A stretch of DNA of 64,000 nucleotides, taken from NCBI GenBank assembly GCA_033980235.1, contig CM067065.1, forward strand, positions 9,131,328 through 9,195,327, written 5' to 3'. This DNA is from Diadema setosum (Eukaryota; Echinodermata; Echinoidea; Diadematoida; Diadematidae). A program made the position numbers and the translations under genes. Positions 11,092 to 23,430 of this stretch are shown one piece after another (position 1 is the first letter of the stretch; each line of letters starts with the position of its first letter). The notes beneath the pieces are model-generated. The model saw nothing but the letters and a program-made list of their open reading frames with translations. It was not told the DNA's origin and ran no database searches.

Positions 11092-11146
11092 CTTGGCGTA
11101 CACTGACGTCAAGTTCTGCGTTTGTAAGCACTGTCATTCCGGAGGC
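11092..11146 (-). CDS. C3: C3-like exon 16: MG6
   Basis: A 55-nt exon encoding ASGMTVLTNAELDVSVRQ (deduced residues 641-659), equivalent to 'DAGL...T......' after the CGPGGG loop in C3. It is the only open frame of the three. Acceptor TTCAACAG, donor GTTAGT. Phase 0 in, phase 1 out. Confidence 0.92.
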
Positions 11147-11384
11147 CTGTTGAACAGAACCATCGAAATATTACTTAAAATATTGATATGCAAAATGTAA
11201 AAATGTGTTATCCCTGTGTGAAACTCAATTGTAAATTTAAATTTATCATATTAAAACGTTAGTGAGGGTAGCAAAAGAGTGAGTAGAGTGCCCATTATCC
11301 TCTAATATGTAAATCCTACGTGCTCAAATATGTTTACATCACCCACAGGATATGATTTCATCAAAGTGGTCTTTGGGTGTTGTT

Positions 11385-11772
11385 CTTTATTCCGAAGGTT
11401 CGGTAATCCGAAAAATACTAATTTCCTATACCTAGAGGATCGTTAATCCAAAATGAAAAAGGGTACGTTGTTCGGAACATTAGTTGCGTTATTCCTAAGG
11501 TTACTTATTCCGAAGGTTCGCTTATCCGAAAATGAAAAAGGGCTGATTATTCTGAAGGTTCGTTGATTCGAAAATGAAATAGGGTCCGCAACTAACCTCT
11601 GGAATAACGACCTTTGTTTCATTTTCGGATTAACAAACCTTCAGAATAACAAACCTTACTTCATTTTTGGATTAATGAGCCTTTGGAAGAACAAACCTCA
11701 TTACTTTTTTTTTCGGATTAACGAACCTTCGGACTATTAAAAAGAACCTTCGGAATAACGAACTGTAACCGT
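11385..11772. repeat. Fold-back repeat built of 'TTCGGAATAACGAACC' units
   Basis: The left half repeats 'attccgaaggttcg..atccgaaaatgaaa' in several forms and the right half repeats the inverse (TTTCATTTTCGGATTAAC, AACCTTCGGAATAACGAAC), with the centre near 11,590. It could form a long imperfect hairpin. It lies in intron 15, starting about 12-18 bp beyond the exon 15 donor. Confidence 0.85.
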
Positions 11773-11789
11773 GGTCTTTATGGTCTCAC

Positions 11790-11864
11790 CTCAAAGACCA
11801 TAGCGTCCGTACTTCCTCCACCAGGTCCGCAGCCAACATCATAACCTTTCATCCGGTCGAACAT
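11790..11864 (-). CDS. C3: C3-like exon 15: MG6, CGPGGG loop
   Basis: Twenty-five codons reading MFDRMKGYDVGCGPGGG and then STDAMVFE (deduced residues 616-640). This is the conserved 'D.GC.PG.G....VF.DAG' segment of C3/C4/C5 and TEP proteins. Acceptor CTGTTCAAAG, donor GTGAGA. Phase 0 at both ends. A large fold-back repeat starts within about 20 bp of the donor. Confidence 0.95.
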
Positions 11865-12186
11865 CTTTGAACAGAGAAGAGATTGGAAAGTACTGATCAA
11901 ATTGTCCGAGAGTTCAACAACAGTAACTTATAAGATTAGCTTCATTTTGGAAGCCAATATTTTATGCACATGCACACTGCATGCTACTTCCTTTTAAGTG
12001 GAACTCAAAACTGAAATACATGCTGCTTTGCGACCAGAGATAGGCAAGCAGACTGAAAGTTTGAAAGAAAAAAAATCTTCGTATATATACTGACAGGCCT
12101 ACATAATAAAAATATTGTATTGTATGTAACAACAATTACTCTCTCTCACACACACACACGCACACACACACACACACACAAATATA

Positions 12187-12233
<47 letters not shown>

Positions 12234-13903
12234 ATACAGCCATACACATTTAAGATAGATATATGAGTCAACAAATTGAGATCATGAATGACATGACTTT
12301 CCCGCATTGCACGTTTTAACTTGCAAAGCTTTCTAAATTTCTTTGGCGTCATTGACTTGATCTAATGACACTGATCTATTTACGTTAATGTAAATTTTTA
12401 CAATATAATATATAAGGTCAAAAAGAAAATTTCATTGTGTATGATATCGCTTGTTGATCATGACATTGTGTTTACTTATCATCTGCATCCATTATAAAGG
12501 TACAGAATGGTCAAAAACTGAGCAAAATAAAATGCCACGTCAGTGGACGTGTCGGTTCTTTACTCTCTCGCACATAACACAGAGAGTGGAACTAATTGAA
12601 AAGATCAATAAAGGTTAGAAATGATAGAGGGAAACAAAGAATCTTTTGGCGAATCCAAATTCAAATGAAATGACGGAAGGATTATTAAAAAATGTAGACA
12701 TATGAACTGATCTTTCAAGTGATGAAAATTGTAAATAATATAGGTTTCTTTAATTTGCCTCGATAAATTACGATATCATAAAGTTTTCCTTTGTAATTCA
12801 CCTATAACTTGGTTGATAGCCACTTTAAGTATCTTTAAGGTGGTATACAATACATTGATTCTCATCAAAATCTTCTATGAAAAATATGCACTGGAAAAAA
12901 GTGTTTGCTTTCTTGTTCTTCTTTTTTTCTTGCTGTATACATACAAATGTTATGATCATTAATATTTTTGTACAGTACTGCTGACGATGATGATCTGTTA
13001 ATAAAAGGCTTTCTTTTTGGATAATACTTTAACCCTTTGTGTGCTTTGAGTGTTGATTGACACAGAAAATGTCAAAGTATTGCACCCACTGTCAAAAATC
13101 CTTGGCACACAAATGATTAAAAGTATACACGTATGTTCATCAAACAGTTATTAATAATAATAGAAGATACAGTATCATTCGGCAGCATATTTCCCATTAT
13201 AAGGGAAATCCATTCCATTTTTTTTTTACCATGTTAATCTGATTAGAAAGAGTGAATTATTACGAGAAAATTTTGATTGAAATTGGGTGAAAAGAGAGCA
13301 AGTTATGACGTTTTGAACTGTCCCTAATTTTTGAGAAAACAGTAACTGGAACGGGCAATATGAACATGCAAATGGCAAAGTGAGCATGTCATTTCCTTAA
13401 AACTTGCAATACTAGTTTTTACAAAAACCGTTGAAATTTCCTGTTTTTCATTAAAACGCAATTATGCCTGTTTTCCTGTAGTTGTTGTTGTTTTTTTTTT
13501 TCATTAAACGCAATTATGCCCCTGGTTCAAATCCTCGTATATCTAAAATAGAATGATCACTATTCTGAAGTTACTTATCCAGGAATACTACTATGTTTCA
13601 GATGTCAAAGACAGAAACATTGGATTTTTTAAATCTTTTTTTTTTTTTGTGTGTACACGATCAATGGAAAATTGTTAGGTTATGACATAATGAGCTCACT
13701 TAACTGCATATTCACGTCAACTGTACAAAAACTTTTCAGCAGAAGTAACAAAAAACTTTCTCATTTTTAACGATTTGAGTATCTTTTTCATAGTTGAAGT
13801 CGTCAGATTGTGTTCTTTTTTATCAGACCAACTTATTTTTTTGGACTGGATTTCAGCATTGTTGCCAAGGAAATTTTGCGATAACGCAACAAGGACGAAA
13901 TAC
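11865..13903 (-). other. C3-like intron 14
   Basis: AT-rich. A compound (CA)n(TA)n microsatellite lies at about 12,147-12,230. 'ttcattaaa(a)cgcaattatgcc' occurs twice (13,449 and 13,500). No coding exon seen. Confidence 0.6.
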
Positions 13904-14068
13904 CTTCCGCCTGGTCAGTCGATCCTTGTCTCTCAGGAGATAGACAGCCTCATCAACAGCTAAAATTGCCACTGCGGATTCTGCTGGGGCCGTTACCTTG
14001 ATGGTGGCTTGTTCATCAGGCGAATACATAGGTGAAAGTGGTGGCGGTCTTTTTCCAGTAATAGACAC
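13904..14068 (-). CDS. C3: C3-like exon 14: MG6, 'AVDEAV' segment
   Basis: Fifty-five codons (deduced residues 561-615) beginning VSITGKRPPPLSPMYSPDEQ and containing VAILAVDEAVYLLRDKDRLT, equivalent to the 'VAVDK.V.LL..K..LT' of C3. Acceptor CAAAATAG, donor GTATTT (weak). Phase 0 at both ends. Confidence 0.93.
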
Positions 14069-14714
14069 CTATTTTGAAACATAGTAGCATTCATTTATTA
14101 GTTTCTTATTTTGTTCACTTTTTTCCTTTGAGTTATCCATTTATCCGATGCTGCATGACAATGCAACGAAGCGTTGCAAAATAAAAAAAAAAGGAAAGCA
14201 AAAAAAAAAAAAATCTGTTTCCCTGAATACCCTAATTCAATAGAAAACATGTCTCCGATTGCAAAGACTGGTATATACATTTGAATAAACCAATGTGTAT
14301 CTCAGTCATTGTGATTTGTACAAAAATTAGAACATCACACAACTTGATTAACTTTTGGTAAATTGAAATCTATCATCTTGCGGTAGAAAACAGTAAATTG
14401 ATTAAGTGCAAGGCAATGAATTACGTCACGTAATGTGAGTTTATGTTATTTTGCTTATCAAAATATGTTAACCACAACAATGATACTAATTACAAACGAA
14501 AAAAAAACGAATAAACGATGAGAATAGTACGTAGACTTCATGAGTGTACTTTTCTCCAAAATCGCGCCAATGTAGAGTGCTCAAGGCGCGTACATTATTA
14601 TCATCACATAACACAGGGTCATATAAACATCTGATGATGCAGGCAAATAAAAGCACTGACATGGTGACTGATTTCAACTGGTCATATCACAAGCCTCTTA
14701 CTTTCAATGATGCT

Positions 14715-15118
14715 TAAAGGGTGTGTACAGTTCTGGTCGAGGTGAGGATTTAGCCTTTAACGTTTTGCGATTTTGCGAGATATTCAGAAACCACTCTATG
14801 GGATGTCAAAGAGCATGCAATTCTAAGGGGTATCAAAAGTTTATTTGATGAGAATCGATTTTGAAATGGCTGAGATATCCAAAAAACAAGGTGAGCAAAG
14901 AGATCCTAATAAAGGGCGTGGTCTGTAGTCTGTTTTATTGTTGTCACTTTTTTTTGATATCTCAGCCATTTGATAACCAATTTTCATCAAATAGACGTTG
15001 AATCCTTTTTAAAATTACATGCTCTTTTATATTTCATAGGAGGTTTCTCATTATCTCACTTAGGAATGTAAAAAAAAATGAATCCCCACCTCAAAAGGTA
15101 CTGTACAGCCCCTTTAAA
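14715..15118. repeat. MITE-like repeat, GCGAGATNT family, copy 2 (best preserved)
   Basis: Imperfect terminal inverted repeats: left 'aaagggtgtgtacagttctgg' type end, right 'ggtactgtacagcccctttaaa'. Internal mirrored parts are 'aatggctgagatatcc' (left) and 'gatatctcagccatttga' (right). Length about 400 bp, lying in intron 13 next to the 3' end of that intron's distal side. This copy defines the family. Confidence 0.8.
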
Positions 15119-15404
15119 ACTGGTAATTGGACAGTAAATACGCATTTTTGTTTCGTCGCTTTTTTTTTCCTGGGGGAAATTTTCGTTAAATCTTTCAGAA
15201 TCAGCTCCTGTTTTATGTAAGTCATCTTCATTTTTTTTTTCATTTTAAGATGGAGAAATATGTAAATGATAAACATAATGTAAATGAATATATTACATTA
15301 TTACATGAACGTGTTTTCTTACAGAGTCGAAATCAATTATTTCTACCATTACATTGTCCATACAGTTTTTACATTTTGATGTATTTCGGCAATACGAAAC
15401 GCAC

Positions 15405-15608
15405 TTCACCGCCACATTGTTCTTCCACTTCCACGACCAAGGAGTCCGATACGATATAATGGTGTTCACCATCTTCCGAGGAGACGACAAAAAAGACAAT
15501 GACTCTTGTTCTTGGCACCATTGCATCTGTGACATCGATGTCTAAGACTGGAGTTCCATTTTCGTTTGTTTCATTGTCTGAGCAGACGATCCTCCCTGCT
15601 GTCACGCA
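15405..15608 (-). CDS. C3: C3-like exon 13: MG5/MG6
   Basis: Sixty-eight codons (deduced residues 493-560) from CVTAGRIVCSDNET to DSLVVEVEEQCGGE. 'DS..V.V...C.G' is the conserved end of MG5 before the MG6 strand. The acceptor is TTCATGCAG; the donor GTGCGT is weaker than the other donors, but joining here to exon 14 (VSITGK) restores the family sequence. Two sequons (NET, NGT) are present. Confidence 0.9.
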
Positions 15609-15780
15609 CTGCATGAACGAAGAATAGAGAATAAACATTTCTTGATTTTTCACGGCACTATGCATTTGGAACCGTGTGTTGCTGTTTACATTGCATTATA
15701 ATAGGTAGGCGTGGCTACAAACACGACATTGAAACATGGCTTTTCAATGTATAGTGGGGGCTCAACTTTTCTTGTCTATA

Positions 15781-16464
15781 TATGTGACCCTGCACCTCGA
15801 AACAAACAAAAAGTCGCCGGACATAAATTTTAGTTAAGACCATATTCTGAAAGAGCAGACTTTAAGCTTTAAAATGATGTATAACTCAAATCAAATGGAC
15901 TCTCCTAACCTATCTAAGTATTGGAAAGAAAGCACAAACTCAGGAAAAGTGTGAACTGAGAAAAGAGGCTCTGAAGTACAGTGTCTACTCAGCGCTCAAT
16001 CTTTACCAAACCGTGCTGGCTGTGCAATGAATAGGACAAAAAACAGGAAGCAAACCACCAGAGTAACAACAATGAAGAGATTATCAGATTAAACTGAAAT
16101 TAAGCATGCCTCATTAACACGTTCTTGTCATAATTAATGCTAACTTTCAAAGTAGTAGCACTATCCTTTCAAAAGTTATTAGAGTTGAAAGTGAAAAGTG
16201 TGGACAAGGTTTTTCAGAAATGAAAAAGGGATTCTAAAGACACAGCTAATCACACTATTCTACCAAAAATGTTCGAGATAAACTGCTAAAAAACACACTT
16301 TCCTGCCCGTTTTATGATACCAAATTTTAATACCAAGACCCGCTCTTTCAGAAAATATGAAAATGTAAAGTTCGGCTAGGTTGACCCGTTTCACTTATTT
16401 TCAGTCCTCACGCAAAATCAGTGTGTGTGACTTTATGTTCGTTTTGAGGTGCACGGTCACATAT
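15781..16464 (+). repeat. TGTGACC MITE family, reference copy
   Basis: About 680 bp with terminal inverted repeats TGTGACCCTGCACCTCG and, at the other end, TTTTGAGGTGCACGGTCACA. Other copies are at 30,296-30,928, 48,393-49,865 (interrupted), and older ones at 3,300-3,935, 17,400-17,640, 57,300-57,880 and 62,380-62,722. There is no transposase, so it is a non-autonomous DNA element. Confidence 0.85.
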
Positions 16465-17006
16465 TGATGAAGAAGTCTAAATTCACATTTCTTTCTCACG
16501 AACCTCAGTATCTCCCATCCTCATTTCTACGATGTATTTGGTCGAATTATCGTTCATTATTCCTAATCTATAATTCCAAGAACAATGTATTCATGTTTTC
16601 TAACTTACTGAGTTAAACGGCACCAACACTTTTTTTGCCCTTTCAGTATGTGTTAAATTCATGTGGAAATGTTTTGAAATATTCTATGTCTAAATAACAT
16701 GTTCCGATGATTAGCAAACATTAGAAGAGGGGGTCCTGAGTACAAAATAAGCATTGACGGTTTCACGGCAAACACCCGAAATACACTGATTTCTGCAGAT
16801 GTACGAGAGGGAGACATACCGTCCATTTGTGCAAAATTGAAAAGACAGAGCAGAACTGCTGAAATGATTATTATTTCCTTTCTCAACTTTGCAGTCTCAC
16901 AACTTGTCTAAATTATATAACTCATTGAGGAGTAAAGTCTTTTCCACATAAATGACCCTCATTTAGGACTGAATTCTATACATACTCTTGTCATCATTTA
17001 ACTTAC

Positions 17007-17069
17007 CATGTAATTCACGTCCTTAGTTGAAGACCCTGTGTAGATGTTCAGTGATCCCTTTCTACCCAC
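17007..17069 (-). CDS. C3: C3-like exon 12: MG5
   Basis: This 63-nt exon encodes VGRKGSLNIYTGSSTKDVNYM, the family's 'VG....NV......Y' strand (deduced residues 472-492). It has a long pyrimidine-rich acceptor made by a (CT)n microsatellite ending TTACACAG, and donor GTAAGT. Phase 0 at both ends. The polypyrimidine tract here is essentially a repeat, so its length may vary between individuals. Confidence 0.88.
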
Positions 17070-17076
17070 CTGTGTA

Positions 17077-17104
17077 AGAGAGAGAAAGAGAGAGAGAGAG
17101 GAAA

Positions 17105-17142
<38 letters not shown>
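17077..17142. repeat. (GA)n microsatellite
   Basis: GA-rich plus strand, CT-rich on the C3 strand, where it forms most of the polypyrimidine tract before exon 12. Confidence 0.95.
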
Positions 17143-17145
<3 letters not shown>

Positions 17146-17399
17146 TGGGAGAGAACGTTTTTTGACGGCATTAGGTTAACTGGCATGAAAGTAATCACTG
17201 CTATTCAAAGGTATACCATTCATAACATCTATCCAGTTTGAGTAATTGTCGTCACAATAATTAAGATCGCGAGTAAAAGAAAATCACATGGTCGATGTTG
17301 CTTTATGAAGAATAAACATTAGTAAGAGAAAGGCAGTAGCGCAGTGTATTTTACAATCTTAAGTACATGCAAACTGTGGACGAAAACATCTATAAACAT

Positions 17400-17640
17400 T
17401 CCTTGTGTGCATTATCCTTAGTTTAGGATCATGAGGAGAAATGGAAATTGTGTTTTTAACAGATTAAGTTTGAACTGATAGTGCGATTAGGTATCTGTTT
17501 AGGGCTATTAATCATACACTTTAAGACCCTTTTAATTCAATACGACTCTTTACTTTCAACTCTAATAACTTCTAAAAAGATAAGACTCTAGAATCGAAAG
17601 TTAGCAGTAGTCATATATAGAATGTAAATTGAGTGTCCCC
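17400..17640 (-). repeat. TGTGACC MITE family, old partial copy
   Basis: Weak inverted match to the reference copy: a 'tttactttcaactctaataactt' block and nearby 'gaatcgaaagttagca'. It lacks recognisable termini. Confidence 0.45.
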
Positions 17641-18637
17641 AATTTCAGTACAATCTGATAGTCTCTTTAATGTGGCTGCCCTGGAGTTTTGCAGCTTGTT
17701 CCTCTCACGTTCATTTTGCGGACCACGTCATAGTGAGATCAATCACTTGAATAGATAATAACCATTATCTTCTGTTTTTGATTTCATAAGCAATATTAAA
17801 GAAACTCATATCTTTGCAAAATAATGGATATATAAATTTACAAATCAAAAATGCAATTTCTGTTAAAATTGGCACATTTGCATAATCCATCAAACCAGTA
17901 AAAATACCTCTCAAGTACACTGTATTTACGAAATTTGACGATACAGTTGAAATAAAAGGACTTGAGTATTATAACTACCACTGCCTCTGTATCTCTGCCA
18001 AACCCCTGGATGTACTATAAATGCCATTGAAATGCACTCACTTATGTATTTCGCAGATATTTCCCATTCTTATATTTTTGTTCTATTGTGGGGGGGGGGG
18101 ATGTGGGAGAGGGAGCCCATTAAATATAAAGATATCACACTTGTAATAGTGAACTGGATTTTTTTTTACAAATTTCACCACTTGTTTTCCAGAAGAGGAA
18201 ATCCTCCTCCCCGCACACCCTAGATCAGTTCAGTTCAGTTCAATTCGTTTATTCATTTCTACGATAAAAAACAAACAAACATGCAATGCATACATACATA
18301 AATACAAAGCATACAATAATTGATTAGAATGTAGAACATAACAAATATAACAAATTAACACAATAACGCACTTAGTTATTTGACTGAGGAAGACAGCCTT
18401 TGGTTAACTTAAATGTGAAATAAAAAATAGAGCTTGGAGGAAAGATTTAGAAACCTTTTGAGGAAGTAAAGAAAACTTGGAACAATCTTCTCTGATTTTG
18501 GTAAAACACTATCAATAACTTTCCATGTATATTTAATATCATTTTTTTAGATTCCCTAAATATGTTACAATAGTATTTTTTCTTTGCCTTACGCACTAAC
18601 TTTGAAACCTTTAATTTTTATATCTATTTTCTTTAAC
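17640..18637 (-). other. Intron 11 segment with poly-G and a LINE-type tail
   Basis: Contains a G tract at 18,091-18,100 and a (AGTTC)n/(AATTC) tail at 18,224-18,270 followed by 'gtttattcatttctacgataaaaa', like the tails at 2,785 and 47,172. No coding signal. Confidence 0.5.
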
Positions 18638-20140
18638 TCTTTATGTGCCATGGTGGAAACCACCTGTGTGCCACGTTATTCTGAGACACTAAGGTATTCG
18701 TGCTTTGAGAAAGAATTATGTTTTTCCAATTTGTATAACTTCTATAAATTTCTGTTAAGATGGGCATAATAGTAGGCAAAGTTAAAGAGGAATGCCAAGC
18801 TTTGTTTTGATATAAATTGCATGACGAATCTATTTTAAATTTTTCTTTGGAATGAAAAGTTGCTACATTACTGTAAAGGCATGACTTTTGCACATAAAAC
18901 CGTGACAGAAACTTAGAATGTACGAGCAAATCTAGTTGGGGACACCGCTTCATAGTCAATCACCACAAAGAATGCAAGCCGTATATGAGAGGAACAAAAG
19001 CACGAGAAACGCTTTCATTGTGCCGCGGGATTAGCAGTGATTAGCGATTCATCGATCGGTTTTTGGCGGCTTTGTTTGTTGAGCAGAATATGCGAAGTTG
19101 GCACGCCGTCGACTGAGGCTGCGTTTATCAACTTTCCCCAGTTTAAACGACTTTCGAAAACCCTTTCAATAGCCCTTTCGATAGCCCTTTCCATAGCCCT
19201 TTCGAAAGCCCTTTCCATAGCCCTTTCGAAAGCCCTGTCCACTCCCTGTACTATTGATATGCCGCTTGTTTTCGTCGGCTACGTTTATCAACTTTTGATA
19301 GCCCATTCGATAGCCCTTTCCATAGCCCTTTCGAGAGCCCTTTCCAAAGCCCTAACTGCCTGTACTATTAATGTGCCGCTTGTTTTCTCAGAAGGGACGG
19401 CGAAAAGCAATTACCATCATAAAGACATATCTTCCTTTGAGAGTGACGAGTCATGATACAATGGCACATGAATCAATTGTCTTCCTGTCTGTGAGGCAGC
19501 TCCAGTTTAGCACATACTTCAAATATTTCTGAGTGGCGGCATGAGACATGGGATCAAAGGGAATGAGACTGTTGTTACTCTATTTCTCAAACCTTGTTGG
19601 TGAAAGAAACACCTCCTTGTTCCAAGCATATGCGTGCATTACACACAGCTGTATGTATACACCTGTGTACACGTGCTCGTGTGCACTTTACGTGGCGCGC
19701 GTCTTTTCAGAAACTGGAAACGCATGGTTGCGTAACCGCAGTATAGGGCGACCTAAAGGGCTTTCAAAACAGCTTTGCGTTTATCAACTTCGAAAGGCTT
19801 TTACAAACAGGTTTCTGATAACCTGTTTAGGAAACCTGTTTGGATCGTCACAAATTTTGGGCTATCGAAAAGGCTTTCCTAAAGGGCTATCAAAACAGCT
19901 TTGCGTTTATCAACTCCTGAAAATTCCTTGAAAGCTGTTTGGATAACCTGTTTCTGCCGAGAAAGGAGAGTTGATAAACGCACCCTTTTGTAAAGGCTTT
20001 CCTAAAGGGCTTTCAAAACAGCTTTGCGTTTATCAACTCGTAAAAATTCCTTGAAAGCTGTTTGGATATCCTGTTTCTGCCGAGAAAAGGAGTTGATAAA
20101 CGCACCCTGAGTCGGACGTGCGAACGTGGCCCATAAAGAG
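18638..20140. mobile_element. Non-autonomous element with internal 12-bp minisatellite
   Basis: Ends CTCTTTATGTGCCA (left) and, inverted, CTCTTTATGGGCCACG (right). Inside are two arrays of a 12-bp unit, ATAGCCCTTTCN, at 19,151-19,240 and 19,299-19,352. These are followed by three degenerate repeats containing 'aaagggctttcaaaacagc' and 'gcgtttatcaact' in both orientations. The start and end of the body are repeated, rearranged, at 50,164-50,430. No transposase frame; the open frames come from the minisatellite. Confidence 0.65.
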
Positions 20141-20881
20141 TTTAAAAAAAAAATGTATTATTAAGAAAAAAATTAAACAATTATTTTTTCTTTTAATATA
20201 CCAAAAAAGCTTTGGAGATATCCAAGCTTTATAATTTTATAAGCAAATGCTTTATTCTTCTTAAAATGTAAATGCTTATCCAACAAAAAACATAAACATA
20301 AACAAAAATATATTGTATGCATCATCAACACCAAGGGAAGAGTACACAGGGGACCAATCTGTATCACAAAGTTAACTATTCAGCTCATTTATGCCCTCCA
20401 TTAATATATTGCGACCGAGATTAGGTAATTTTTTTTTTCTCTTTTCTGATAATTCTACATTAGTTAATAAAAATGTAGAGAGATGATGTATAATATCATC
20501 ATATAAACACCCATAATCAAAATGAGTGTCTAAAACATTTGTAAATATATTATCAATTTTTCATTTATTTTTACTTATTTATTTCCATTCACAGGGTGGA
20601 TGGCCCTTTCAGCACAAGACTGATTTTCAAAGGGGTCCAAGTAAAAATACATTGATTTACAGGGTAAAACAATGAATACAAATTACAAAAATAACTGTAT
20701 ACAACAAAACAAACAAAAGTAAAAGTAAAAGTACTCAACATAAGAAATACAAGTACTCCTATTCACTTCAAAAGCATGGAAAATGTGCCTAAATAAATTG
20801 AATTTTCTGCCAGAGTATGCAAATAATCATTCGTGATATGAATATTAATCAATGTATAATTATGATAACAAAAAATATGTA

Positions 20882-21450
20882 TATTTAAAACGCAGCCTGA
20901 ATGAGTGTAGAGCTACTTGCAATTAAACGGGTCGGAGAATTAATCAAAGGAAATAAACCAAAACATGAATTAATATCAATAAAATTACTGACATATTGAT
21001 CCAATGAACGCTTTATCAAATCAATATTAAAATCACCTAACACATAAAGATTCCCACTTTCTCTAGATACAGTTGCAAGCATTCTATGTTAATATTCAAA
21101 GAAAGTTTCGTTATTACAAATTATTTTTATGAATAACACCGACCGAATATTTTATATTTTTATCAACAAAATCAATAAACAAACTTTCACAACAATGTTT
21201 TTCCTCCTAGCTGTCTGAATAACATTGGTATTTATAATAAAATCTATATTATTTGATATAAATAGACCAACCCCAACCCCTCGAACACGGTATTTATTGA
21301 CGTTTACAAAACTATATCCTGGTAATTCAAAAGGAATCAGTGTTGTTCCTGAAATCCAGGTTTCCGAGATGGCTATAATAGAAAATGAATGTTTTAATGA
21401 TAATAAGAGTTGTTCAATTTCATCATTTTTTGTTGAAGACTTCGGGCATT
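20882..21450 (-). mobile_element. Fragment of a LINE endonuclease domain
   Basis: The minus strand encodes AISETWISG, LPGYSFVNVNKYRVRGVGVG and, after a break, NLYVLGDFNIDLIK and then PLINSPTRLI plus TLIQAAF. Those match the 'EtWl', 'gDFN.dl', 'PTR' and 'TLID' blocks of the endonuclease domain of non-LTR retrotransposons. Frame breaks between the blocks show it is dead. Upstream and downstream domains are absent, though a 3'-tail-like stretch near 20,570-20,700 may belong to another copy. Confidence 0.8.
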
Positions 21451-22800
21451 AGAATTAATCAAACTAAAACCGGTGGGATTCACAAATTCATCATTAAAGT
21501 CATTAGCAGTATAACAACTACATGAATGGCGGAATTGAATGAATTTGTATATCTGGGTCAATTTTTTTCTAATTTATTATCCATAAAAATGATATGACAT
21601 AGTATATTTCGTCAAAGCTGGAATATCAATATATCCAACTCTTAGATCATGAAAACAAGTAATTATGTTAATTAAATAATATTCAAAGGTAACAATCTTT
21701 ACAGTTTTTACAGATCTCCTCGAATGTATACAAAAAGTCACATACAACATTTCACAAAATAAAACACAATACATAAAAAGTAAATAAAAAAAAAACAAAT
21801 CAAATGCTCATAAAGAGAAGTACAGGTATGAACGGGATGAAACGTCAAATTTAAAAAATGTTCAAAGAGTTCAGAATGCAACAATTATTCCACCAGGATC
21901 ATAACATCAAAAGCATTAGACATTATCATACACCAATCATTGTCAATTGAAATATATATCTAATAGATTTTTCAGATAATCACTGTTATGTATCAGTTTT
22001 GTCTGATTGGGTTTTTTTTTTTCCTTTGAGCAGGACATATATTCGTCCATCCTTACTCCATACAGTGTCAACTTTTGCATGTGTTCGCGTTTCGTTGAGA
22101 AGTCTTTGATTCATCGCTGTGAGGTCTTCCACGATAGACATCTTCTTGCCCTTCAGTCTGCGTCTCTTGGAGAAGAACTCTTGTCTTTTCCTGTGTAGAA
22201 TTTGAACTTGATGATTGATCCCTCTTGGAATGTCCTTGTTTGGGTGCTCTTTTTTTCTGACCCACCCTGTGGGAGCGCTCTATGTCATCAAGCTTGAGAT
22301 CTACATGGAGATGTTCACTTGCTACCTTCAGCGCGATGACGTCAGTATTTTCCCCGGCCCTTTATGGGTAGCCAAAGAGTCGGCTATGAACTTTTGAAAT
22401 TACAGTAACCAATCTATTTACTAAAAGCACCAACTTACCTAATCTATTCAGATTATAGAAAGAAGATTTATGTGTATGTATTTCTTATTTGGGGGTTTGC
22501 CCAGGGGAGCAAATGGTGCCAATTTTGCCCTGGTAAAGTGGTAAATCCTATAATCCTTGCGAAAATGTGGTAAAAATGTGACCATGTATTATCAAGAAGA
22601 TGAAAATGAGAAGATTGGTCCTAATGTTGTCTCCTTCCTCTTCCTTCCCCCGCCCCGCCCTCCGGATCACCCCCCCCCCCCCATCAGCCACAACCAACCT
22701 TGAAAACATAATCTGAAACTATGCACATAACTTGATCCCTTACCTTATTACCTACAGTTGAAGAGGAAATCCGTAAAGATACTTTTATTTGGGGGATTGT

Positions 22801-22831
<31 letters not shown>

Positions 22832-23307
22832 TGTTAAGGTCCAGCCCCCCCCCCCCCCCCGTGGGGAAAGGTGCTTATTTGTAAAGATTCACGTATTGTG
22901 CCCATGTGACCATTTGTAAAAATAGTTATCATGTAAAATTTAGGACTCCATTTGGAACCCATGGGGACCTGCGCGGTGGAGGGGTTCACCTGGATCCGCA
23001 AAACCAGAAACTACATGCATCAATTCACTTATTACTCATAGCATTAACTGAGCTCTCCACTTCTTAATCTACAGAAAAAAAAAAACTAGTTATAGATTCA
23101 TTAATTTGAGGGGATTGGGATCACTGCCATTACCCCCTACCCGGGGGGGGGGGGTGTGCTCATTTGAGCAAATAACATGTTATTTCTTATAGAGATGCTA
23201 CTTACCAAGTTTGCTGAAAATCATAATTACATGTAAGATTTCACAGGCTTCTATTTATTATGAATAGTGTGCAAAGAAGTAATAAGTATTACGAATGGCT
23301 TGCTTAC
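21451..23307 (-). other. Intron 11 segment near exon 11
   Basis: Low-complexity runs: poly-T 22,012-22,022, poly-C 22,672-22,682, (TC)n at 22,801-22,832 and poly-C 22,847-22,860, poly-G 23,143-23,154. Several short 'ggtgcttattt / tttgtaaaga' strings repeat. No gene seen. Confidence 0.5.
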
Positions 23308-23430
23308 CTTCCATGTTCCCTGTGTGTTAATGACGGTGATCCCGTAGTTTCCAATGCTGGGTACATATGGGGTTAAGGTAAGGCCACCTGTTTTCTGCTT
23401 ACCCCCAAACTCTGGAACCTTCGTTTGATA
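23308..23430 (-). CDS. C3: C3-like exon 11: MG4/MG5
   Basis: Forty-one codons (deduced residues 431-471) starting YQTKVPEFGGKQKTGG and ending YGITVINTQGTWK. Acceptor CTTTTCTCAG, donor GTAAGC. Phase 0 at both ends. The sequence is poorly conserved, as expected at the MG4/MG5 boundary, but position, phase and splice sites are consistent. Confidence 0.82.

Noticed and set aside
19015..19456. Open frames with 'ALSIALSIALS' or 'ERAMERAFERA' repeats on both strands
   Set aside because: They are translations of the 12-bp minisatellite; the unit length being a multiple of three keeps frames open.
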